Positions 6,703 through 13,457 of a stretch of 17,394 nucleotides of DNA are shown in pieces (position 1 is the first letter of the stretch; each line of letters opens with the position of its first letter). The stretch comes from Ruminococcus sp. (GTDB taxonomy: Bacteria; Bacillota; Clostridia; Oscillospirales; Ruminococcaceae). The notes under the pieces were generated by a model that was not told the DNA's origin, did not search any database, and was given only the letters and a program-made list of their open reading frames with translations. Location of the stretch: contig DYCW01000198.1 in the NCBI GenBank assembly GCA_019417865.1, positions 1 to 17,394 on the forward strand. Direction: 5' to 3'. A program made the translations under genes and the position numbers.

Positions 6703-8364
6703 TTATCGATTGATAATGGCACCCTTATCCGCAGAAGAAACCATTTTTGCATACCGTTTCAGATAGCCAGTCAAGTTGTCCTTGGTCTGAATTGGCATGG
6801 TCTGCTTTCGCTTTTCGAGTTCCTCGTCAGAGACTTCCAGGGTAATGGTGTAATTTGGAATATCAATGGAAATCATATCGCCGTCCTGTACATAGGCAAT
6901 TGTGCCGCCACTGACCGCTTCCGGGGAAACGTGACCGATGGCAGCCCCACGGGTTGCACCGGAGAATCTGCCGTCTGTAATCAAGGCAACGTCTTTGTCC
7001 AGTCCCATACCGGCAATGGCAGAAGTCGGGGAGAGCATTTCTCGCATACCTGGACCGCCAGCTGGACCCTCATAACGGATGACAACCACATCGCCTTTCT
7101 GGATACCGCCGCTGCGGATGACAGCAATCGCCTCTTCTTCGCTGTTGAAGACCTTTGCCGGTCCTCTGTGCTGCATCATTTCCGGTGCAACGGCACTTCT
7201 CTTGACCACGCATCTGTCGGGAGCCAGATTGCCCTTCAGGACAGCGATACCGCCCGTCGGGCTGTACGGATTTTCAATCGGACGGATGATGTCTGGATTC
7301 TTATTGAGGCAACCGCTGATATTTTCACCGAGTGTTTTGCCAGTGCAAGTCATAACATCGGTATGAATCAGGTTTTTCTTCGTCAATTCGTTCAGTACAG
7401 CGTAGACGCCGCCGGCTTCGTTCAGGTCTTCCATATAAGCATGACCAGCCGGAGCCAGATGACATAAATTCGGTGTCTTTGCACTGATTTCGTTTGCCAT
7501 ATCCAAATTGATAGCAATGCCACATTCATTGGCGATTGCCGGAATGTGCAGCATACTGTTGGTAGAACATCCCAGTGCCATATCGGCTGTCAAGGCATTT
7601 TCAAATGCCTCTGCGGTCATAATGTCACGAGGACGGATGTTTTTCCGATACAGTTCCATGACTGCCATACCAGCCTGCTTTGCCAATTTGATTCGTTCCG
7701 AATAAACCGCCGGAATCGTACCATTGCCCTTGAGACCCATACCCAGCACTTCCGTCAGGCAGTTCATGGAGTTCGCAGTGTACATACCGGAGCAGGAACC
7801 ACAGGTTGGGCATGCCTTGTTTTCAAATTCTTCTACATCTTCCAGCGTGAACTTTCCGGCATCATAAGAGCCAACTGCTTCAAACATACTGGAAAGACTG
7901 GTCTTTTTCCCCTTGACATGACCAGCCAGCATCGGACCGCCGCTGACAAAAATAGTTGGTACGTTTACTCTGGCGGCTGCCATCAGCAGACCGGGTACGT
8001 TTTTGTCACAGTTCGGAATCATGACCAGTGCGTCAAAGTGGTGTGCCAGTGCCATACATTCGGTAGAATCTGCAATTAAATCTCTGGTAACCAGAGAATA
8101 CTTCATGCCAACATGTCCCATGGCAATGCCATCGCAGACTGCAATTGCCGGAAAAACAACTGGTGTACCGCCAGCCATCGCAACGCCTAATTTTACAGCT
8201 TCTACAATTTTATCAATATTCATATGCCCTGGTACAATTTCGTTATAGGAGGAAACAATGCCGACCAGCGGTCTTTGCATTTCCTCTTTTGTCATACCAA
8301 GTGCATTGAAAAGGGAACGCTGTGGGGCTTTGTCCACACCGTCACAGTAAAAATTACAGCCCAT
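6703..8364 (-). CDS. ilvD: dihydroxyacid dehydratase
   Basis: IlvD dehydrates 2,3-dihydroxyisovalerate and 2,3-dihydroxy-3-methylvalerate to the 2-oxo acids, the common step for valine, isoleucine and leucine. The 553-residue length is normal. Motifs seen are CDGIAMGHVGM (78-88), PNCDKNVPG (117-125; cluster Cys119 and the active-site Lys121) and CGSCSGMYTANSMNCL (188-203). At the position where [2Fe-2S] enzymes carry a third Cys (TPCN-like), this protein reads VPGHMN (44-49), as in the E. coli [4Fe-4S] enzyme, so the oxygen-sensitive cluster type is inferred. GAGGTG lies about 8 bases before the ATG. Its own extended -10 promoter is about 140 bases upstream, and leuC follows closely. Confidence 0.98.
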   Translation of the reverse strand: MGCNFYCDGVDKAPQRSLFNALGMTKEEMQRPLVGIVSSYNEIVPGHMNIDKIVEAVKLGVAMAGGTPVVFPAIAVCDGIAMGHVGMKYSLVTRDLIADSTECMALAHHFDALVMIPNCDKNVPGLLMAAARVNVPTIFVSGGPMLAGHVKGKKTSLSSMFEAVGSYDAGKFTLEDVEEFENKACPTCGSCSGMYTANSMNCLTEVLGMGLKGNGTIPAVYSERIKLAKQAGMAVMELYRKNIRPRDIMTAEAFENALTADMALGCSTNSMLHIPAIANECGIAINLDMANEISAKTPNLCHLAPAGHAYMEDLNEAGGVYAVLNELTKKNLIHTDVMTCTGKTLGENISGCLNKNPDIIRPIENPYSPTGGIAVLKGNLAPDRCVVKRSAVAPEMMQHRGPAKVFNSEEEAIAVIRSGGIQKGDVVVIRYEGPAGGPGMREMLSPTSAIAGMGLDKDVALITDGRFSGATRGAAIGHVSPEAVSGGTIAYVQDGDMISIDIPNYTITLEVSDEELEKRKQTMPIQTKDNLTGYLKRYAKMVSSADKGAIINR

Positions 8365-8505
8365 ATTGATTTCACCTCATATTTGTATTTTATTTAATCG
8401 GGATAATGGGGTATCATCCACTTGTTTTCAGTTCTAATTATTGAATTGAAAAGGATTTTTGATTACTGTGATTTCAGCTCTTCAGTACCGCTGATAATTT
8501 GTTTT

Positions 8506-8514
8506 ATTGTATCA
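8506..8514 (-). promoter_or_regulatory. extended -10 promoter before ilvD
   Basis: On the minus strand the sequence reads TGATACAAT, a TG-N-TACAAT extended -10 element. No good -35 is seen at 16-18 bases. Transcription would start near 8499, leaving a leader of about 135 bases before ilvD. No T-box, leader peptide or terminator was recognised in that leader (8365-8505). Confidence 0.45.
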
Positions 8515-8559
8515 AAAATCCCATAGTAACACTTTTATCAAAATAGAAAAAATGCGATT

Positions 8560-9120
8560 TTATGCAGCTTCATAGAATCCGGTTAAGTTCCATTCTCCAT
8601 TTATTTTTTCAAAATAGAGCCTGTCAATCGGATTTATGCCCTTATTACTGGTAAGATACTGTATATTTCCTTCAAGATCCAAGACAGCAAAGTCATAGCG
8701 ATAGAATACAATTGCCTTATCCTGATTGCATAAACAGGTCAATTCATTGATATCGAAATAAAAATCGTAGTGAGAGCGATCGAATTCCTCATTGCCATGA
8801 TTCGGATTTAGACGTTTAAAATATGCTGGTGAGATATTGGAAGCATATTCCTCATATGCTTCACCATTGCTTTCATAAGAACGCAAAATCATTTCATGTG
8901 ATAAAGTTTCCAGTTCATTTCCCATCGCTTCATCACCAAATAATTTTAACATCCGCAGATCGTAAACATTTAAATAAGCTGCATCCGTAATAGCAGGGGC
9001 TTGTATCTCGTAATTTTCCCAATACTGCTGTCTGTCATAAAAAATCAACTTGGAAAGGATACCGAATAGCAGCAGAACTGCACCAGCAAGCAGAAGAACA
9101 TATTTTTTTCGTTTCTGCAT
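8560..9120 (-). CDS. predicted single-pass membrane protein of unknown function
   Basis: The 186 residues begin with a basic stretch (MQKRKK) followed by one hydrophobic helix at about residues 7-27 (YVLLLAGAVLLLFGILSKLIF). The remaining 160 residues are acidic, Tyr/Asn-rich and presumably extracytoplasmic. No signal-peptidase or lipobox Cys is evident, so it is more likely an N-terminally anchored protein than a secreted one. Features include SHEMILRSYESNGEAYEEY and a C-terminal beta-rich part ending in GEWNLTGFYEAA. I do not recognise a family. AGAGGA precedes the ATG by about 6 bases. It lies between the ilvC terminator-like hairpin and ilvD, in the same direction, in a place where most BCAA clusters have no gene. 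A link to the pathway is not shown. Confidence 0.75.
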   Translation of the reverse strand: MQKRKKYVLLLAGAVLLLFGILSKLIFYDRQQYWENYEIQAPAITDAAYLNVYDLRMLKLFGDEAMGNELETLSHEMILRSYESNGEAYEEYASNISPAYFKRLNPNHGNEEFDRSHYDFYFDINELTCLCNQDKAIVFYRYDFAVLDLEGNIQYLTSNKGINPIDRLYFEKINGEWNLTGFYEAA

Positions 9121-9166
9121 AGGAAATCCTCTCTACAATGAGATACAAAAAAGAGATTTGATGGAA

Positions 9167-9204
9167 AAGCTGCTTTCCCGATTGAAACATCAGGAAAGCA
9201 GCTT
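9167..9204 (-). terminator. hairpin after ilvC, probable terminator of ilvBNC
   Basis: A perfect 12-bp stem (AAGCTGCTTTCC / GGAAAGCAGCTT) with a 14-base loop lies about 64 bases after the ilvC stop. On the minus strand it is followed by only a short T-run (TTTTCC), so termination may be partial; a longer T6 run occurs about 15 bases later. It divides ilvBNC from the unknown membrane protein gene. Confidence 0.6.
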
Positions 9205-9267
9205 AAAAAGGTTTTACGCTACGCTGTCCCGTTCAAATAAGGGGATAGGTTGCTTTTTTGCTCCATT

Positions 9268-10305
9268 TTAGTTGTTAATGAACTTGTCCTCTTCGTTGTT
9301 CCAGCTATACAGCTTCCGGATTTCTTCACCGACCTTTTCAGACGGATGCTCAGAAGCCAGTTTCCGCATAGCCTTGAAGTGTACCTGAGAGCCTGCATCA
9401 GACATATCCAACAGGAATTCCTTTGCAAAAGAACCATCCTGAATGTCGGACAGGATCTTCTTCATTGCCTTCTTGGTATCCTCTGTGATAATCTTCGGAC
9501 CTGTGATATAGTCGCCGTATTCTGCTGTATTGGAGATAGAATACCGCATTCCTGCGAAACCGCTCTGGTAAATCAGGTCAACGATCAGCTTCATTTCGTG
9601 AATGCACTCGAAGTAAGCATTTCTCGCATCATAGCCGGCTTCTACCAGGGTTTCAAAACCAGCCTGCATCAGTGCACAAACACCGCCGCAGAGAACAGCC
9701 TGTTCGCCGAACAAGTCGGTTTCGGTCTCTGTCCGGAAAGTGGTTTCCAGTACGCCAGCTCTTGCACCGCCGATTGCCAGACCATAAGCCAGAGCCATGT
9801 CCAGTGCCTTGCCGGTTGCATCCTGTTCTACTGCTACGAGGCACGGAACGCCCTTGCCAGCCTGATATTCGCTTCTTACAGTGTGACCCGGTCCCTTCGG
9901 GGCGATCATGGTAACGTCTACATCAGCCGGCGGCTTGATGCAGCCGAAATGAATGTTAAAGCCGTGTGCGAACATCAGCATATCGCCAGACTTGAGGTTC
10001 GGTTCGATATCCTTCTTATACATAGCAGCCTGCTTTTCATCGTTGATCAGGATCATGATGATGTCTGCCAGCTTTGCAGCTTCTGCAGCCGTAAATACTT
10101 CAAAGCCTTGCTTTACCGCTTTGTCCCAGGACTTGCTGCCTTCATACAGACCAATGATCACTCTTGCCTTGTCACCGAGGGATTCTTTTGCATTCAATGC
10201 ATGGGCATGTCCCTGGCTGCCATAGCCGATGACTGCAATGGTCTTGCCATACAGTAAAGACAAATCACAATCTTCCTGATAAAAAACTCTTGCTGTTTGT
10301 TCCAT
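9268..10305 (-). CDS. ilvC: ketol-acid reductoisomerase, class I
   Basis: IlvC isomerises and reduces 2-acetolactate or 2-aceto-2-hydroxybutyrate to the dihydroxy acids, using NAD(P)H and Mg2+. At 345 residues it is a class I (short) enzyme. The Rossmann motif GYGSQGHAHALN is at 27-38, and the cofactor phosphate loop GLYEGSKSW is at 52-60. AHGFNIHFG (113-121) carries the catalytic His114. The metal ligands Asp197, Glu201, Glu233 and Glu237 are present in DLFGEQAVLCGG and YFECIHEMKL. GGAG lies 9 bases before the ATG. It follows ilvN by 45 bases and shares the ilvB transcript. Confidence 0.98.
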   Translation of the reverse strand: MEQTARVFYQEDCDLSLLYGKTIAVIGYGSQGHAHALNAKESLGDKARVIIGLYEGSKSWDKAVKQGFEVFTAAEAAKLADIIMILINDEKQAAMYKKDIEPNLKSGDMLMFAHGFNIHFGCIKPPADVDVTMIAPKGPGHTVRSEYQAGKGVPCLVAVEQDATGKALDMALAYGLAIGGARAGVLETTFRTETETDLFGEQAVLCGGVCALMQAGFETLVEAGYDARNAYFECIHEMKLIVDLIYQSGFAGMRYSISNTAEYGDYITGPKIITEDTKKAMKKILSDIQDGSFAKEFLLDMSDAGSQVHFKAMRKLASEHPSEKVGEEIRKLYSWNNEEDKFINN

Positions 10306-10350
10306 CGTAAAGACTCCTTCATAAAAAATATCGGATAAATATACAAGCGG

Positions 10351-10848
10351 TTACTCATCTTTCAGACAGTTGCCGCCTCTTTCAAGAGCGACCAAACCAG
10401 TACGGCACATTTCCAGAATGCCATATGGCTGGAGCAACTCAATAAAAGCATTGATTTTTGTGGAAACGCCACGGATTTCAATCACAAGTGCCTCCGGCGA
10501 ATAGTCTGTAATTTTTGCACGGAAGACATCTACGACAGACATAATGTCTTGCCGCTGTTCTGCACAGTTTTTGATTTTGATCAGCAGCAGTTCTCTTGCA
10601 ACGGTTTCATCCCGCTTCATAACCTGTACTTTTTTGACATCATACATTTTTTCCAGTTGCTTGACAATCTGATTGCAGATTGCTTCATCCCCATGCATGG
10701 AAATGGTGATTCTGGAAAATTCGGGAGATTCCGTTTCGCCGACTGTCAGAGTATCAATATTGAATCCACGCCGTGTGAACATGCCCGAAACACGAGACAG
10801 GACACCCGAATGGTTTGCCACTAAAATAGAAATAATAAACCGTTCCAT
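10351..10848 (-). CDS. ilvN: acetolactate synthase small (regulatory) subunit
   Basis: This is the regulatory subunit that binds to IlvB, raises its activity and confers valine feedback inhibition. The protein is 165 residues long, the usual bacterial length. The N-terminal ACT domain spans about 4-76 (SILVANHSGVLSRVSGMFTR, then FNIDTLTVGETESPEFSRIT). A second, C-terminal ACT-like domain follows to about residue 155. GGAGG lies about 9 bases before the ATG, and the start is 14 bases after the ilvB stop, so the two subunits are likely translated from one message. The gene is called ilvH in some genomes. Confidence 0.97.
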   Translation of the reverse strand: MERFIISILVANHSGVLSRVSGMFTRRGFNIDTLTVGETESPEFSRITISMHGDEAICNQIVKQLEKMYDVKKVQVMKRDETVARELLLIKIKNCAEQRQDIMSVVDVFRAKITDYSPEALVIEIRGVSTKINAFIELLQPYGILEMCRTGLVALERGGNCLKDE

Positions 10849-10862
10849 TTCTCCATACCTCC

Positions 10863-12545
10863 TTACAGTGCAGATACATCTACAATGATGTCATCTACCG
10901 CACCGCCCGGTGGCAGCATCGGCAGAACGAATGCATCACAGTCAATAGCACAATCTACCAAAACCGGACCGCTGACTGCAAATGCCTTTTTCAGAACATC
11001 TTTCAGCTCTGGCAGGGAAGCGGCACGGAATCCTGGCAGACCAAATGCTTCTGCAAGCTTCACGAAATCTGTCTTACGTTCCAACGTGGTGTTAGAATAA
11101 TGTTTATCAAAGAACAGCGTCTGCCACTGCCGAACCATACCCAATACACCGTTATTCATGATGAAAACAACAACGGGTGTCTGGTTGGTGACAGCGGTTG
11201 CCAGTTCATTCAGGTTCATCCCGAAACTACCGTCGCCGGTGACCAGAACTGTTTTTTTACCGGTGGCAGTTGCAGCACCAATTGCAGCACCCAGACCAAA
11301 TCCCATCGTACCCAGACCGCCGCTGGAAATAAAGGTTCTTGGTTTGGAGAACGGATACCGTTGTGCTGTCCACATCTGATGCTGTCCCACATCTGTGGCA
11401 ACGATCACATCCTCGTTTGCATTCTTGGCAGCTTCTGCGACAGCATCCAAAGCAGTAAATGGTGTCAGTTCACCGTCTTTTTGTGCTTCCAGCTGTTCGG
11501 TTTCTGCAACCAGTTCTTGAATACGAGTATTCCATTCCGGATGTGCCTGCTGCGGCAGCAGTGCCGTCAGGTCTGCAAGGATTTTTTTCATAGAACCGGC
11601 AATTCCCAGTTCTACTGAAATATTTTTATTCAATTCGGATGCATCAATATCAATGTGGATAATTTTTGCATTTGGTGCATACTTTTGTGTATTTCCAGTG
11701 CCTCTGTCACTGAACCGACAGCCGGCTGTCAGGATTAGATCTGCCTCATTCTGTGCAATGGAAGAAGCATAGTGACCATGCATGCCCTCCATGCCCAGAT
11801 AACGTGGATGATCCGTTGGAACAGCGGAAATCCCCATCATCGTGCAGCCAATCGGTGCATCCATTTTGTCTGCCAGTGCTATAATTTCTGCACCTGCATC
11901 ATCGGTAATGGCACCGCCGCCAATGTAAATATAAGGTTTTTTTGCAGCAGCAATCAGTTCTGCTGCCTGTGCAATTAAAGCTGGATCCGCTTCAGGGATG
12001 GGTGCTTTTTCTACGACTGGTTCTGCGGTATATTCATACAGAGCAGTCTGGACATCCTTCGGGATGTCCACCAGAACCGGACCTGGGCGACCGGACTTTG
12101 CAATGCGGAATGCTTCGCGAATCGTCGGTGCCAGATCTTCGATTTTCTTGACAAAGAAGTTATGTTTGGTAATCGGCATCGTCACACCGGTGATGTCAAC
12201 TTCCTGGAAGCTGTCCCGTCCGATCAGAGAATTTGGCACATTACCGGTGATGGCAACCAGTGGAACGGAGTCCAGATAAGCCGTTGCAATGCCAGTAACT
12301 AGATTGGTTGCACCTGGACCAGAAGTGGCGATGACAACGCCAACTTTGCCGGTTGCTCTTGCATAGCCGTCTGCCGCATGGGAAGCACCTTGTTCATGTG
12401 CCGTGATAATATGCTGAATGCGATCTTTTGCAAGATATAAGGCATCATAGATGTTGATCACCTGACCGCCCGGATAGCCGAAGACGGTTGTGGTACCTTG
12501 TTCAATCAGGGTTTCAATTACAATTTGTGCACCATTTAATTTCAT
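10863..12545 (-). CDS. ilvB: acetolactate synthase large (catalytic) subunit
   Basis: IlvB is a thiamine-diphosphate and FAD enzyme that condenses pyruvate with pyruvate or 2-oxobutyrate, the committed step of BCAA synthesis. From the ATG at 12545 it has 560 residues, the family norm. The motifs are VFGYPGGQVINIYDAL (21-36), catalytic Glu51 in HEQGASHAADGYARATGK, a central FAD/Rossmann domain, and the ThDP/Mg site GDGSFGMNLNEL followed by NN. The frame can be extended upstream to a TTG at 12575, but AAGGTGG correctly spaced before the ATG at 12545 makes that the likely start. It is the first gene of ilvBNC, controlled by the leader peptide and terminator at 12619-12821. Confidence 0.97.
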   Translation of the reverse strand: MKLNGAQIVIETLIEQGTTTVFGYPGGQVINIYDALYLAKDRIQHIITAHEQGASHAADGYARATGKVGVVIATSGPGATNLVTGIATAYLDSVPLVAITGNVPNSLIGRDSFQEVDITGVTMPITKHNFFVKKIEDLAPTIREAFRIAKSGRPGPVLVDIPKDVQTALYEYTAEPVVEKAPIPEADPALIAQAAELIAAAKKPYIYIGGGAITDDAGAEIIALADKMDAPIGCTMMGISAVPTDHPRYLGMEGMHGHYASSIAQNEADLILTAGCRFSDRGTGNTQKYAPNAKIIHIDIDASELNKNISVELGIAGSMKKILADLTALLPQQAHPEWNTRIQELVAETEQLEAQKDGELTPFTALDAVAEAAKNANEDVIVATDVGQHQMWTAQRYPFSKPRTFISSGGLGTMGFGLGAAIGAATATGKKTVLVTGDGSFGMNLNELATAVTNQTPVVVFIMNNGVLGMVRQWQTLFFDKHYSNTTLERKTDFVKLAEAFGLPGFRAASLPELKDVLKKAFAVSGPVLVDCAIDCDAFVLPMLPPGGAVDDIIVDVSAL

Positions 12546-12618
12546 GTTTTCCACCTTTTTTACTTTGTGATTCAATTTCCATTTTATGCAGGTGCAGCGG
12601 TCTGCCGTTCGCTGTCTG

Positions 12619-12656
12619 CAAAAAATGCCTTCGGCCGCAAACGCACCGGAGGCATT
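12619..12656 (-). terminator. attenuator terminator in the ilvB leader
   Basis: On the minus strand AATGCCT pairs with AGGCATT, extended across one mismatch by CGG/CCG, and is followed by six T residues. It lies between the leader peptide stop (12726) and ilvB (12545), so transcription must read through it to reach ilvB. The 5' arm ATGCCTC can instead pair with GGGGCAT inside the leader peptide gene (12740-12746), offering an antiterminator. Confidence 0.8.
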
Positions 12657-12725
12657 GTGAAAAGCAATTCAAAATAAAAGGAAATGTCTCTTGTTTGCTT
12701 TACAGTTCCGCTCGTACCGGTTGGT

Positions 12726-12821
12726 TTACGGCATGCAACATGCCCCGAAGCCAATGACTCGGGGAAACAATCCTATCAGCAGAAAAGTAGATTCTGCAAT
12801 CGAATACAATTTTTTACACAT
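12726..12821 (-). CDS. ilvB leader peptide (31 codons)
   Basis: This is a short minus-strand frame with a proper Shine-Dalgarno (AAGGAG, 6 bases before the ATG), downstream of a consensus promoter. The 31-residue peptide has eight Leu/Ile/Val codons: Leu5, Ile8, Leu14, Leu15, Ile16, Leu18, Val22 and Ile23, clustered as LLIGL and RVIG. It ends in GFGACCMP. Its size, position before an intrinsic terminator and BCAA codon content fit a ribosome-stalling attenuator for ilvBNC. The Pro20-Arg21 codons (12759-12764) pair with codons 25-26 (12743-12748) as a 6-bp hairpin. That hairpin competes with a GGCATG/CATGCC hairpin (12730-12744) and with the antiterminator pairing. The Cys-Cys ending is unusual for a mere leader peptide. 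Confidence 0.75.
   Translation of the reverse strand: MCKKLYSIAESTFLLIGLFPRVIGFGACCMP
12730..12764 (-). promoter_or_regulatory. competing hairpins in the ilvB leader
   Basis: Two stems share bases 12743-12744. One pairs 12759-12764 (CCCCGA) with 12743-12748 (TCGGGG); the other pairs 12739-12744 with 12730-12735 (GGCATG / CATGCC) around a 3-base loop. They cannot form together. A ribosome stalled at LLIGL would cover the first arm and free GGGGCAT (12740-12746) to pair with the terminator 5' arm. Confidence 0.5.
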
Positions 12822-12868
12822 GGCAAACTCCTTCGGGACACGGATACAAAAAAATATATCTGTATTTT

Positions 12869-12897
12869 AGTATAGCACCTTGTTCCGATAAAATCAA
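12869..12897 (-). promoter_or_regulatory. ilvB operon promoter
   Basis: On the minus strand TTGATT and TATACT are separated by exactly 17 bases. The start of transcription would be near 12862, about 40 bases before the leader peptide ATG and about 320 bases before ilvB. Confidence 0.75.
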
Positions 12898-12913
12898 GCA
12901 TTCTTTTCGGATT

Positions 12914-12941
12914 TTTACACTTTGTACAAAAAAAGTGCAAA
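12914..12941. repeat. inverted repeat between the divergent promoters
   Basis: TTTACACTTT (12914-12923) and AAAGTGCAAA (12932-12941) form a 10-bp inverted repeat with one mismatch and an 8-base spacer. A perfect 10-bp palindrome TTTGTACAAA (12921-12930) overlaps it. It lies just upstream of the ilvB -35 box and about 70 bases upstream of the leuA -35 box, so it could be a shared operator. No known regulator motif was matched. Confidence 0.45.
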
Positions 12942-13008
12942 CCCTGCCCTGCTTTCCGCTAAAAATATGTCTGCACAGCAAAAAAATAAGGAAAAATGAA
13001 AAAAACAC

Positions 13009-13037
13009 TTGACAAATCAAAAAAAGTTGGATAGAAT
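13009..13037 (+). promoter_or_regulatory. leuA promoter
   Basis: Perfect TTGACA (13009-13014) and TAGAAT (13032-13037) are separated by 17 bases, in an A-rich upstream context. Transcription would start near 13044, at the beginning of the T-box leader. Confidence 0.85.
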
Positions 13038-13043
13038 AAAGAA

Positions 13044-13370
13044 AAGACAGCAGAAACAGCTGTCAGATAGCAAAAAGGCGTTGACGGGAAAAAAGATGCT
13101 TTTCTTCCGTTGCAGAGAGCCGTCGGGTGGTGTGAGACGGCAGGAAGCAAGCAGGATACCTCCTCCCTGAGCCGCAGTGCAGAACCATCCTGCTGCTATT
13201 TGTTGGGTAAAGTAGGCACTGACGGGGTTCTCCCGTTACAGAGAAGCACATTATTGCAGAGATGTGACAGAGCGGGTGCAGTTAGCACCAATGAAGAGTG
13301 GTACCACGGAGAAATATGATTCTTCGTCTCTTTCTCTATGCCGGAAGCGGCAGAGGAAGGGACTTTTTTT
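13044..13370 (+). promoter_or_regulatory. T-box leader of leuA, probably sensing tRNA-Leu
   Basis: The leader carries the T-box core GAAGAGTGGTACCACGGA (13293-13310), a close match to the consensus AGGGTGGNACCGCG. The TGGT element pairs with a tRNA acceptor end with discriminator A, as in tRNA-Leu. Stem I has the terminal hairpin GCCGTC/GACGGC (13119-13141) with a GGTGGTGTGA-type loop. The specifier region ACCTCCTCCCTGAG holds Leu codons CTC at 13160-13162 and 13163-13165, upstream of the conserved GAG. A candidate stem III is ACGGG/CCCGT (13222-13236). Antiterminator pairing is possible between GAAGA (13293-13297) and TCTTC (13321-13325). Uncharged tRNA-Leu would promote read-through into leuA. 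Confidence 0.9.
13326..13370 (+). terminator. T-box regulated terminator before leuA
   Basis: A long stem runs from GTCTCTTTCTC through TGCCG, a GAAG loop and CGGCA, to GAGGAAGGGAC, followed by seven T residues (13364-13370). The stem includes G-U pairs and a one-base bulge. It lies directly after the T-box core, the standard arrangement for transcription attenuation, and 87 bases before leuA. Confidence 0.88.
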
Positions 13371-13457
13371 GTACACTTTGCATGCATAAAGTACGCCAAA
13401 TCACATTCCGAGCAGGTCAAATGGATCTTTATTTTATAGGAAAGGGACGAAAGTACT

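Noticed and set aside
8365..8505. Possible second T-box or leader peptide before ilvD
   Set aside because: No T-box core, no terminator and no BCAA-rich short frame with a ribosome site were found in the leader.
9052..9060. Possible CodY-type regulation across the cluster
   Set aside because: No good match to the AATTTTCWGAAAATT consensus was seen near any of the predicted promoters.
9250..10257. 335-codon plus-strand open frame
   Set aside because: It covers almost exactly the reverse of ilvC and has a Cys/His-rich nonsense composition.
12546..12575. TTG-initiated N-terminal extension of ilvB
   Set aside because: The ATG at 12545 has a well-spaced AAGGTGG site and gives the normal family start; the TTG at 12575 has no such site.
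12488..12757. 89-codon plus-strand frame opposite the ilvB leader
   Set aside because: It is antisense to the leader peptide and attenuator, with no ribosome site and no family resemblance.
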